A stretch of 64,000 bases of DNA, taken from NCBI GenBank assembly GCA_964036195.1, contig OZ038460.1:8745504-8809503 (forward strand). Reading direction: 5' to 3'. Position numbers and translations under genes: made by a program. Positions 41,285 through 53,700 of this stretch are shown piece by piece; position 1 is the stretch's first letter, and every line of letters begins with the position of its first letter. The notes beneath the pieces were generated by a model. That model made no database searches, had not been told where the DNA came from, and saw only the letters and a list, made by a program, of their open reading frames with translations. This DNA comes from Sphaerolaimus hirsutus. Lineage: Eukaryota > Nematoda > Chromadorea > Monhysterida > Sphaerolaimidae.

Positions 41285-42535
41285 AACTGAAACTTATACG
41301 TGCATGCAAAGCTAAATGATCCCAATGTGAACAAGCAAAAGTTTGAACTACCTATGTTGAATGGTCAGCTTGTGACGTGCCCTTGTCATCAGTGACCATC
41401 GCTATTTATTCAGATGAAGCGCGCCTGTCTAATTGGACAGGCGGCTTTTTGTGTGCTCACTCTCACAGAGCTAACTTGCCCGCGGGGGTCACGCAGTTTG
41501 CAGCATCACGTGACTCGACTCGTTTGTGTGCTCTTTTCGTGTGTTGTGTCAAATTTGGACAGAATATGGTAACGATGGGTCATCTTGGGGGTTGTAGACA
41601 AGATCTAAGATTACAGTGATGTTTATGACAAGTTCGTCTAAACATAAACTCATTCTTTCATCGGATTATGGTTCTGATGCGTTTGCATAATGTTGGCGTC
41701 CCTTCCCTCTGTTCAATTAGACAGCCTCACCCATATAAAGTTGTGGCCATTTTTTCCATTAAACATCGGCTGGCAACCCGCATCCACTTTTCGACCTTTG
41801 TTCGATTCTCGTCTGGGGTCAGCCCTTTATGCAAACAGCTCAGTAAATAGCATTCGCTGGTGCGATTTTTTTGGTGGTGTAGCCAAAGGTCGCAATGCCA
41901 TGCAAACAAGTGTGTGGGCAGTTAGGGGCCTCACGCATTGTGTCAATAGCTGTGAATGTGTATTTATTTATTCTGGAGATAGTCCCGCAGACGGGTCACT
42001 TGCCATTTTCTTCTAAATATCAGAATCGGTCCAGCTTTTATTGCACTTTGTCGCGTCACAAACTGAGATGCACTAGGTGCAGCACGCACACGAATGCAGC
42101 TGGGAATGTAATGGAAATGTCTACGTGGTTGGGGGAAAAATTGTTGCCCGGTGCACGGCATTGCACTTGTGGAGCTCCTCAGTTAATGCAATTTGGTCTG
42201 AATTGTGGCCCTGCACTTAGGTCGCCCTATTTGTAAATAACCGCTACTGTGCATGTGATACGGCGCGTGTTTCGAGATATAAGTTTGGGTGGAGTAACGC
42301 TCGTGTCCGCACCTTTCAAGTGCGTGAACTAAATGCATACGTATGACTGTATGCAAATAAATAAAAGCGACAAGTTGCGACGCGGAGATAATGCAATTTT
42401 CGGGCATGATGCAACAGATAGCTGAATGCCCTTTACCAATGTCGCTGTTGCAGGATTGTGTCACCTTCTCAGAACTGCAACTTTCTAATATTCTGTTGTA
42501 AATTCAAAAGACAAGGTAAGTAAAGGTGGCTTGCC

Positions 42536-42726
42536 TATACTCGGCGGACCGCAAAGTATGCGCAGAATCCTACCATAAATTCTTGAATGAAATCTTGTGA
42601 TAAATTTCGTAATAAATTATATCATAGTAAAAACGAAATATTTTGATGAAAAGACTTTATAATTTTGCTTCTTTATTCAGATGGGTTATGGTGGGTTTCC
42701 ATACTAAGTGTAACGTCTACCGAGTA
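42536..42726. mobile_element. MITE, TACTCGGCGGAC family, best-preserved copy
   Basis: It has ends TATACTCGGCGGACCGCAAAG and ACGTCTACCGAGTA, about 190 bp. It gives the clearest view of both arms (AGAATCCTACCATAAATT and GGTTATGGTGGGTTTCC). Confidence 0.82.
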
Positions 42727-43062
42727 CACAATACTCTGTCCTGTGAAACAAATCTACACGCGTCCATTTTTATCAGCGCTTCCGCGGGCGGGGGCTAGGA
42801 TGCGATGGTCAGCGGATTCCCGTCGGTCAACTTGAAGCAGCGGGCGCCCGCCGGCCGCCAGTCCGCCTCGACTCTCCGGTTCGGTCAAACCGTGTTTGGC
42901 ATTGGCACTGCGTTGCGTTGCACCGCGCGCTAAGCCACTTTGAACTCGCTCAGGTACTGGCACGGGCGCGAGAAGCGCAGACACCGGCAGCTCGGCCAGC
43001 CCAGCGTGGTGTCACATGACCGCCAAGACGACCACAAGTCAGTTGGCGTAGAGCACTGCAGG

Positions 43063-43274
43063 TGCCAGTTCCGAAAAATGTGATATGAGGAGTGAAATGG
43101 CAAAGGCGAAGTGAATTGGCAAGTGAAATGGCGAAAGCGAACGGAAATTACTTTTTATTATTATTATTTTACTTCGCTTTTGTCAATTCACTTGTCATTT
43201 CACTTCGCCTTTGCGCTTTTACTTTGCCTTTGCCATTTCACTTCTCATACTTCATTTTGCGGAACTGGCACCTG
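43063..43274. mobile_element. Palindromic element, GTTCCG subfamily, perfect ends
   Basis: It has ends CAGGTGCCAGTTCCG and CGGAACTGGCACCTG, exact complements over 15 bases. The interior is AAGTGAAATGGC units and their complement. Confidence 0.8.
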
Positions 43275-44774
43275 GAAAGCATTGTTAGAGCGTAGAGCAT
43301 TGTTAGCTCAGGAAATTTAGACAATTTTGCAATAAAAAATATGGCTCATCAATGTGTGCGCCTAGGAAAAATTTCAACTGCACAGTGTAGACGGACGTGG
43401 GGACTTGGGTGGATGCCAAATCGACTCGTTCGTCCGCAAGGTCGCCCAGCGCATGTTGCGTCAGTGCGCTGGTGCTGGCGTGCAGTCATCAAGTCATGGG
43501 AAAGTGCTCCATCGCACTGGAACAGCGCTGGCAACGGGCACAGGTCGCCCATTGAATCCAGGCGTGACCTGTGACCTTTGCCTAGTGTCACCTTCGCAAC
43601 GGCGGTCACCGCGCAACACAAATTGATTGCATTTGCTCTACCTGCCCACCCGCGGGGCAGAGTGACGCCATTTTTTTGTGTGATTGGCTCTGTGGCATTT
43701 ATTCTAAGTGCGGCACACAATTCATTGGTAAATGAGGGCAGCCGTGAACTTCTGCTGGCGTCTGGCGGTAGCTGACACTGAGCAAAAGTGGCATTTTGTT
43801 TGAAAGAGGGTGACGCGGCTTTAACTAAACGTGTGTAATCAAGTCTTCATCCGGTGCGAATGCAATGGCTCAGCGTGAGAGATTTAACATCCTACCTTTA
43901 CACGCAAACGCTGCACAATGGTAAATAGATGATTTCACTCTCAAATACCAAAAACGCAAGCTGACGCCCTTGTAGTCAACCATGCAATTAATTTTCGGTC
44001 ACTACACGCCGCTGCGCTGCTTTGATACGCAATCAAGCCCCGCAAGCCCATATTTGGGGCGCGTAGACGCGCCAATTGTGGCTGACAATACGACCGGAAG
44101 TGTTGTCATTGCGGTCCGGTGCGGTGCACCGGTAGCACAGGTGATGAATGAGCCACAGATTGCATCTAGACGCACCGTAAGCGTTCATCCGGTGGGCGCG
44201 CCCGCTTCCGCTGTAGAATCGGATGCGCAGATTACACGATAACGTGGCCGGGTGTCTTTCTAAGTTGCAATTGTGCCGTCGCACCCACTGGCCTTCATGC
44301 GACAGAATGATAGTTTTTTGGGGGAATTGTTTCAATGTTATAAATATGGTGGGGGTTCCGCGAAGAAACATCACTGCCAAGCATAGATGAGTTATTTCTA
44401 AATGAATTACGTTGAAATTAGTTAGTTAAGCCATTGTCGATAATACTTCCGAATAATGAATATTTTTGATAAATATTTTTGATGCTTGTGCGACTTTTTA
44501 CATAAAATAAACACAATCACAGAGAAGTATTTAATTGCAACCTTCGCGTGCTCGCTAATATTCATACACAAAATTGGAATGCCTTAGATCTAGGTAATTT
44601 TACTTCCAGCGGTGTAGTGCAAAGCTCATAAATGAACCTGCAAGTGCACAAAGAACCCAAAATAGCACGAAAATGCCAATAAATGTCACTGCATTGCACT
44701 GTTCATTGCATGGCACTTGAATCGAGCAAAATTTACAAATCGCCCACAGGCAATCGAAGCACACCGCGTCGGGC

Positions 44775-47700
44775 ATGCTGTCGGACGTGTTGTCGTCGGC
44801 GAACCTGCTGCACCGGCGGCACCCGGTGTCAGTCCCAGACCCTGTAAAATGTAAAATGTCATGCAAAGTGTGAAAAGTCATGGAAAATACCCTGCAAAAT
44901 GGCAAATACGTTTGCCATTTTGTGGGGCATTTTACATGACTTTTGACACTTTACATGACATTTTACATTGACAGGGCATTTTACAGGGTCTGGGACTGCC
45001 CCCCGGACGACGACCTGATCGACCGACTCCATTCCTACTACACGACGACCTTGCTGCTGTGCAGCTCGTTGCTCATCAGCGCCAAGATGTTCGGCGGCCG
45101 CCCACTGGAGTGCTGGGTCCCTGCTGAGTACACCAAGAGTTGGGAGGACTATTCGGGTGCGGTTGGGTAATGTGTGAATGGAAAGATTGTTGGGAGATTT
45201 GGTTGTGTGTGCGCATGGCGATGGCTGGAATTATACATACCGTGAATTTAATTAGTTTGTAATCTTCTGTCTGGCTTGAGATGGCCCATATATTCGTGTA
45301 TTATTTCTGCTTTTTGCATGATCATGATTAATACTTTAAATGGATTTTTCATTAGTTGATACTGTCCTGTATTGCTCATTTTTTAGAACTTTCTGAACAA
45401 ATTCTATTCAGCGTACTAGAATCGATGACCCTGTACCTCTAACGCTTTAGAACTTTCATAAACCGAACCGCAACGATTTATATCACCAGCCAACGAGCAG
45501 GCGGGATCATCACCCGACAAAGAATGCATTAAAATACCCGTTTGACGCGCTGCAAAATCGCCGTCGAAACCTCAAATACCCATCGTTTTACTGTCGTTGA
45601 TCTTGATTTCGATGTGCTTTGCTAGCGGCCGCAAAGTTTGCACAGCCAACTACAGAGTTTGTGCAATCAAAGCGTCGCACCGCATGGCTTTTCGCACGGC
45701 GTGCGGGATGCGTCATGTCCTCACTTAAACAAGCTTGCACCTCAAAACGTAATAAAAACTCGCGCCAGCGAACTGGAGGGTCCCGTTGTGCCAGTAGAGG
45801 CTAGTCACGCTTGTATCACTTTAACTGTGACGGAATTTTGTCAGCCGGACTTTTTTCAGACAGTGCATGATTCGTGTGTTTGAGGCTCGTATTTATTTAC
45901 ATTTTCCGATCAGACTGTACGAAAAAAGCGTTGGGTTATAATTAAATTTCCGTGCGTTGCAATGTATACTCCAGTCGACTTTACACCTCGCACTTGTTGT
46001 TCACGTTGGAAGCATGCCAACTAAAGTTATGCCAACGGTAAAGAAATCATTTCTGTTATAGTGTTTTACCTTAACGTATTCACAACAATAATCTTTCATA
46101 TTTCTGAGAAATCGCACGCTTTAACTAGCATTGGAACGCTTCCAACGCGAGACACAAATAACTGCGCTTGCAGAGTGTCATGTCACTGAAGTATAACTGC
46201 GCTGGGCACATATTCACACTGCCGCGTCGACCCAGATCCCGAGACGAGTACAAATCACCGCCATGTCGCTGCCGTCGTTCCTGTCGGGCATGTCGTTCTT
46301 CGTGCCGCAAACCGACGACGACCTGTCCGACCAGCTGCACTACTACTACACGTCCACACTGCTCATGGTGCTCGCCGGCGCCACCGCCGCTAAGCTGCTC
46401 GCCGGCCGCCCCATCGAGTGCTGGGTGCCCTATGAGTACAAACTAGGCTGGCAGGATTATGCCGGTGCGGTAGCGTAGAAGCTTTGTTTGCCTGTTTTTG
46501 AATAGTTGTTAGAGTAGTGATTTAGACTTCAGAAGGTTTCCATCGTTTTGGTGTGTTCATAGGGTGTCAAAAATTTTTTTTTACGGAAAACGGAAAACGG
46601 AAAGGTACAATTTTTTCACTTTACGGAAAACGGAAAGGTAAAAAAAAAATTTCTGCCGGAAAACGGAAAACGGAAAGGTAAAAAAATTTCACTCAGCGGA
46701 AAACGGAAAACGGAAAGGTAAAAAAAATTGTCGGCCGGAAAACGGAAAACGGAAAAATGAAATGCCGGAAAACAAAAAACGGAAAGCAAAATTTTCACGG
46801 AAACGGAAAAAATAAAGTGAAATTAGCATGGGAATAGACAAATTTGCAGAAGGAAAACCTGCATGCAGGTTTGCCTGTTTGGCTTTGATTGTGGTAGCTG
46901 TACATTCTGCAACTATGGATCATGCCTGTAACTTCACTTGTAGTTCAAGCTTAACTGTACCAACAAAAAATCATCAAAAAGTAGCCATAGTGGCCATAGG
47001 AAAGGAAACACTACGACAATTTCAAAGTCTAGAAGCAGTGGGAATCACTGATGACTCCTATGCAATTGATGACAACATTGCAGAGGAGATGATAATAAAT
47101 AGCATAAAATTCAAAGACAACAACAAACAATACTATATTGACTGGCCGTATAAAGAGAGTATCAGTGACCTGCCCACGGGAAAAGCAGAATCCTTGGTGC
47201 AGTTTAAATCACTGATAAGAAGATTCAACAAAGATCCAAACTTATACGAACAATACCAGAAAGTTTTGGATGACCAACTAGAAAAGGGAATAATTGAGAT
47301 CTGTGATGACAAAACAGACAACAAGGGGATTCATTACCTGCCACACCAGCCAGTAATCACACCGGGCAAATCAACATCATGCAGAATCGTGTACAATGGG
47401 TCGGCAGGTAAGCCCAGTTTCAACGAGTGCCTTTTTAGAGGACCAATTACAATGCCATTAGCACTGGGCCTACTCCTGAGGTTCAGGGCAGGCAATCTAG
47501 CATTAATTGCCGATATTGAAAAGGCATTTTTGCAAAGAGGATTGCATGACCAAGCTAGAGACTACACACGATTTTTCTGGCTGAAAGATGCCTCAAAACC
47601 AGTAACTGAAAATAATATAATAGTACTTTGTTTTAAATGTGTACTGTTTGGACTTGTCTGCAGCCCAGCAATTTTGGGAGCAGTCATAAAATACCATTTA

Positions 47701-50700
47701 AATGTGACAATAAACAACATGAATGAATATGAAGAAAATGAAGGGGAACGAAACCAGTTGGCGATGATAATAAACAACATTTATGTTGATAACTTCATCA
47801 TGAGTGTCACGAATGAAGTTGAAGCTTTAGAACTATATTACAAAGTCAAAGCTTTATTTAACCAATGTTCTATGAACATGAGGGAATGGCTGTCAAACTC
47901 CAGATCAGTCATGAATGAAATAGCAGAAAACAACAGGAGTCCAAAGGTGAATAAAATTGTCGCAGTAATGGGCATGAAATAAAAGCACCGAACGGACATG
48001 CTGGCAATATCAACACCAAAATTGCAAATTGACAGCATCACAACACCAACCAGACGAAACTTGAATATATTATTGGTGTCAGCATATGACCCAATTGGGT
48101 TCACAGCACCTGTTTCACTGACCCTGAAATCCCAGTTGTCAATGCTGCTCCAAGAGACAAAAACATCACAATGGGATGAGCCAATTGAAGATGAAGACAG
48201 ATTGGAAAAACAATGGAAAAATGCCAGAAAACTGAAAATTGAGCCAGAAAATGGAAAAATGGCCTGGTAAAACGGAAACGGAAAGGTAAAAATTTTTCAG
48301 CCGGAAAATGGAAAAATGGGCCGGAAAAACGGAAACGGAAAGGTAAAAAATTTTCAGCTGCCGGAAAACGGAAAGGTAAAAATTTTTTGGCTGCCGGAAA
48401 ACGGAAAACGGAAAGGTAAAAATTTTTCGGCTGCCGGAAAACGGAAAACGGAAAGGTAAAAAATTTTCCTGCGGAAAGGCGGAAACGGAAAATGGAAACG
48501 GAAATTTGACACCCTAGTGTGTTCCACTTTGGGATGGAAAAACTTTTTTTCAACGACCACGTTTAAAAAAAGGTTTAAAAAAACCGTTTTTTAAAAGCTC
48601 CCAGATATGGTTATGATTTAAGTGGATATGGTTAAGTGGCTGTACTTTGTGATGTAGTATATTGCCATACAATGGCTATAGAGCCATGGGATAGCATTAT
48701 AATTAGTGATTTCTGTCAAAAACATCATTTTGTTGTTTCATTACGTATATTGCCCTTTGACAAATGTTCGTGACTTCAAGTGAAGTTGGGAATGGAATAC
48801 CGGTACAGGTAATGCTCAGAATAGGTATTTATAAGAGACTAGATGAATACATTGCCAGTGATGTTTCACACTGTAGAAGTAGATATGTGGGAGCACATAA
48901 ATGGCTGGATATTAAGTACAACAGTAACACAGCATGGCTTATTATAACACAAAAGCATGAACAAATGGAAGCTTGAGCACTAAAAATCAGACAAAACAAA
49001 TGAAAAGAATCACCAATGGTAGTGTATGTAAAATTGCGCGCTTGCGCGCAAAAATTGCAAAATACCTAGTGCTGAAGTATTTACATTATAAAATTTTGAC
49101 TGAGGTTTACAAAAAAACGGTTTCCGTGCTTGCATATTAAAACAACAACGTTTAAAAAAACCTTTGAAAACCCCCGGCCATCTCTAGTTCTCTTTTATGA
49201 AATGTTAACTGACAACGACATCTTAAATAACTCAACATGTGCACCCCCCTTGCCCAGAAATGTACTGCTGGGCTCGCAACACTTATTTCGTGCCATTCGA
49301 CTCGTCGATCCCCACCGATGAAGACGAGAGGGACGCTCATCAAGTGTCCTATTACCAATGGACGCCATTTTTTCTGCTCGTCTGCGCTTTTGCATTTTAC
49401 TTTCCGTGCATTCTGTGGCGAGCTATGAACGACAAGTCTGGTGAGTGGTGGTGAAATACTGATTATTAAATTTTGCGGTGTTTTTCAATTTTTTCTCTAC
49501 AGTCATCGACATATTTAGAAGAAGTAAAGTGTGTAGATTTCCGGCGTCTGGGTGAAAATGTCAATGGTCACCCAATGACATCACTGCACATAAATACACT
49601 TTGATAAAAAATACGCGCGTACTTTACACAGGTATCCGTCTGCGCGACATCATCTCCATAGCACAAGACAAGGCGAACATCCAGCCGGCCGCGCGAGAAG
49701 CCAACATCCAGGGATTGGCCGTCCACCTGTTGTCCATTTTCCGGCACCAGTTTTCGTTGAGGCCGGGCAAACGCCATGGGAACCTCATGGGGGACAGGTC
49801 GCCCCAGCAGCCCACCAGGGGCAAGCACACCATCGCCAGGTGCGTTAGTTTCTTGTCGATTGATTTGAGTGATTTGAGCAACATGTCGGTTTTCTCATCA
49901 AACCGGGCAGTCGACAGTGTGTAACGGTGCTAGAGGAGTTCGTGTGCTTGTGATTAGTGATGGAAAAGCGCCAAAAAAGGGCGCCATTCGAATACAGTGC
50001 GCCAGGCACCACGGAAAACGTGTACCGAACGCCAATGGCGCCATTCCATCACTACTTGTGTTACAAATAAAATAAATTCTCGTTGGAAAATGTTTAAACT
50101 GAATACAACTCTCCATCATCAAGTGCTATCAAATCAGTCAGATAAATTCACAACATCGCTTTCTCAACTCAGATGGTTAAACTGGCGTTACTACGAGGCC
50201 TATATGGCACTGACCTATTTGGGCATCAAGATACTGTATCTGGCGAACGTGACTGTGCAATTGTTCCTCATGAACAGCTTTCTGCAAACGGACGACTATG
50301 GAGTGTATGGATTTGGTGTTTTGTATGACTTGCTGAAAGGAAGAGGTGAGTTTACTGCGGCGCCGAATGGCATATCGTTACTCAATCTTCAACTAGGTGC
50401 CAGTCCCAGACACTGTGAAAGACCATATAAAATGTCATGTGTCATGTTATGTATAAAACCCTGTAAAGTGTCACTAGTATCCAAATCTTACTCTACGGTA
50501 TCAAAATCTTATGTTTTTTATCCAAATCTTATGTTTAATCGTGAGATTTGGGTACAAAAATTGATTTGGATACTAAAGAATAAGATTAGGATACACATGA
50601 AACATAACAGGGTCTTTTACAGGGTCTGGGGCTGCTACTAGGTATCTAGAAAATAGTTACAAACGACACGCCCGCTCGCAGAATGGCAAATCTCTGGCAA

Positions 50701-53700
50701 CTTCCCGCGGGTGACCCTGTGCGACTTCCACATCCGCGTGATGGGCAACGTGCAGCGGCACACGGTCCAGTGCGTACTGGTCATCAACATATTCACCGAG
50801 AAGCTGTTCATCTTGCTCTGGCTGTGGTACAGTGTTCTGATTGCGCTCACGCTAGCCAGCTGCGCCTACTGGGCCGTGACTTCTTTCTCACCAAAGCATC
50901 GCTATAGGTGCGTTAGTAATGGCACCCCACACACTAGTTGACACATGTGTGTCAGTGGTCTGTGTCAACTCAGATGTGGGCTTCATGCGTCGTAGAGCGA
51001 TCTTCCAATGTACTTGATGTAATCTTTATTTTTCAACATTGCTGCATGTGCATTTGGAGATCGCCCTGCGACACATAAAGCTAAAATCAGAGTTGAACAG
51101 ACCAGGTGGCAGTCCCAAGCCCTGTAAAGTGTAAAGTAAAGTGTCAATGTGAAGTCAAATGCAAAGTAAAATTGTCAATTGTCATGCAAAGTTTAGTAAT
51201 AAAATTTTTTTGTTGTGTTTTTGATTGACACTTTACTTTGCATTTAACTTTACATTTGACACTTTACACTTTACAGGGCTTGGGACTGCCCCCAGTTGAC
51301 ACACGTGTGTCTACTACGGTGTGGGCCGCCTTTATCGGGTTTTGGTTGTTAAGTGATTCAAATGCTGCGGCGACATCTAGCTCTATTTAAGGGTTCCACT
51401 AAAGTGCCGCCAGAAATCCCAACAAAGGTACATAAATATCTACCAGTTCCAGTGCCACGCAGATTCGTGGGTCGCCGTCTCGAGATGGCCGACACAGAAT
51501 TCGACCTATCAGACAACTCCGACGACGTGGCGCGCTTCACGCACGATCTCGTCAAAACCGACGGCGTTTTTGTACTACGAATGATAGCCGTGCACGCGGG
51601 CGCCATGTTCGTGACCGAATTGGTTGATGCGATGTGGGACATCTACGTGGCCGAGCAGCGTAAGTCTGTGCTGTTCTAAAGGGTCCTGTGCCATTATGCA
51701 TAAACCAATCACACATGTAGGCATGTTATGTTACCGATCACGCGTGTAGACGCATCACGCAGGGGCGTTTCCAGGGGGTGGAACCCCCCCCCCCGTTTCC
51801 GGGTTGAGACCTGAAAAATCCCGAGAAATGCAAATTTTCTTGTCATTTTGAAGGTATCTACGTGGAAAAAATTTCCACCATGCGCTTGGTATTGTCAGCA
51901 GATTGGCCTCCATAAACACAAATCTTTGAAAATTCACTGTAACGTGTTTATGTCGCTGTATTTTATGTATACTTATTTGTATTTGCTTGAAAAGGTCCCA
52001 TCTTGAATAATCCCCCCCCTCGAATAACCCCCCCCCCTGTAAGACGAGTGAGGAAATAATAATTCCCCCCCCCCCCCTTTAAAGATTTGATTAATTTGTT
52101 AGACCTGATTTTAACAAAAATGGCTCGTTATTGTGTTTATAAGGCAGATTTTGTGAACTGAGTTGATGGAAACATGCTTGAAAATTTTGACGAAATTATA
52201 ATTTCCCCCCCTTGAATAATTCCCCCCCCCCCTGGAATAGTACCCCCCTCAAAAATGTCTGACGAAATAATAATCCCGCAGGGGGATTATTCAAGCAAAT
52301 ACGGTACCTAAAATACATAAACAGTCCTGGCATAAACAGTCATAAATAATCCTGGCGCCAGTGCCAACGCCACTGACGCCATGGTGTGGCGCCTACGAAT
52401 GGAAACATCGGTCGTCTGTCAGTTGTAAGAAACATTTTGCAGGTGGTGAGCCAGAACTGCCGCCCGGACTACTGGCCCCGCTGCCCGAGGAACACGGCAA
52501 ACACGATGGCTCTGAGGTGGAGACTGGCGGAGGTTTAGGTTGGCACAGTAATATTTATTTATATCAGATCCATTGAGTTTTGACTGTATCATCCAGGGAC
52601 CAGTACCGCTTGCAAAGTACTTTACACTTTACTTTATCTTTTACTCTTAAATTTATACTTTACTCTTTAATTTCCGTTTTTCATATTACTTTATTTTTTA
52701 CCTTGCTCTCTAATCTTCACTTTACCCCCAACTCTTTACTTTACTCTTTACTTTTCACTTTATTCTTCACTTCGCGACCTGGTGCCCTCAATCAACACTG
52801 TAAATTGGAGGAAACCCATTATTTAACCACTGCGACTTGTAACCAGAGTTGGAAAAACGTATTTACGTTTACCCAAAATACCCGGTTATTTGGGTATTTT
52901 TATTTACGTTTACGTTTACGTTTTCCAAAAATACCATTACGTTTTGTTACGTTTTCCTGACCGAAATACCTGGGTACTTATGAAAACGTAAAAATTCCGA
53001 TATTTAGTAGTTTCTTAGTGGTTGTGCCATTGGACAGAACTGCATATTTCCATGAATTGTCTACCGATTATGATGCTTGGGCACTTGAACTGATCAGAAT
53101 GAAGTGGCGATCACTTTAGTGCATCGATTAGAATGATTACAAACAATACGTCAAATATTTAATATAGTCCAATACATAGCCACTATTGGTTACTGAATGG
53201 AGTCAATGTCGCACATAAAAATGTAACTGTATTTTGTCATAAACTGACAACAAATTATGAACAAAATAGTGAAAGAAATGTAATATTTATCATGAAAAAT
53301 TATACACAATTTTAGGTTCCGTCTTCATATATTTAGGTATGGCTGATGTCATAGTATATTTTATGGGACATTTTTCCAAAATAAGCTAAACAAACAGTTT
53401 TAAAACTTGCAATGCACTGAAGCTGTGTGCGGCTTGCGAGTCGACATATTGGCTTTAATAATGACACACAATGGCTTTAATAATGACACATTTTTTAATG
53501 ACCATTTTGGTTTTAATGTCACTATACTTTGGCTTACCTAGCGAGGTACTTTGGCTTTACAGTCGATGGGTTAAATATCGGGTAGCTTTAATCTCGCTAT
53601 ACTCTCGTACATTGTCGCAGACGTTCCGCACGCGGGGGGCGTGCGCTTGCCCCGTCCGGCCGGTCGGCCGATCTTGCGCAGAAAGAACAGCGTGTTCGTG

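Larger units (their letters stand above)
39708..44774. other. Intergenic region between the divergent bZIP and innexin genes
   Basis: No exon was recognised. It should hold both promoters. GC-rich islands lie at 39900-40240, 40690-40960, 42760-43010 and 43400-44240. Elements: a TA-flanked foldback (40299-40596), a CACACAC palindrome (41066-41284), a TACTCGGCGGAC MITE (42536-42726) and a palindromic element (43063-43274). Confidence 0.45.

Noticed and set aside
42754-43010. GC-rich islands (also 34340-34760, 40690-40960, 43400-44240) as candidate exons
   Set aside because: Short open frames without a recognisable domain or paired splice sites; more likely promoter-like or unique intergenic DNA.
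50397-50637. Innexin intron after exon 4 as another introner
   Set aside because: The intron has its own donor (GAG|GTGAGT) and acceptor (CTCGCAG) outside the element, so the element entered an existing intron.
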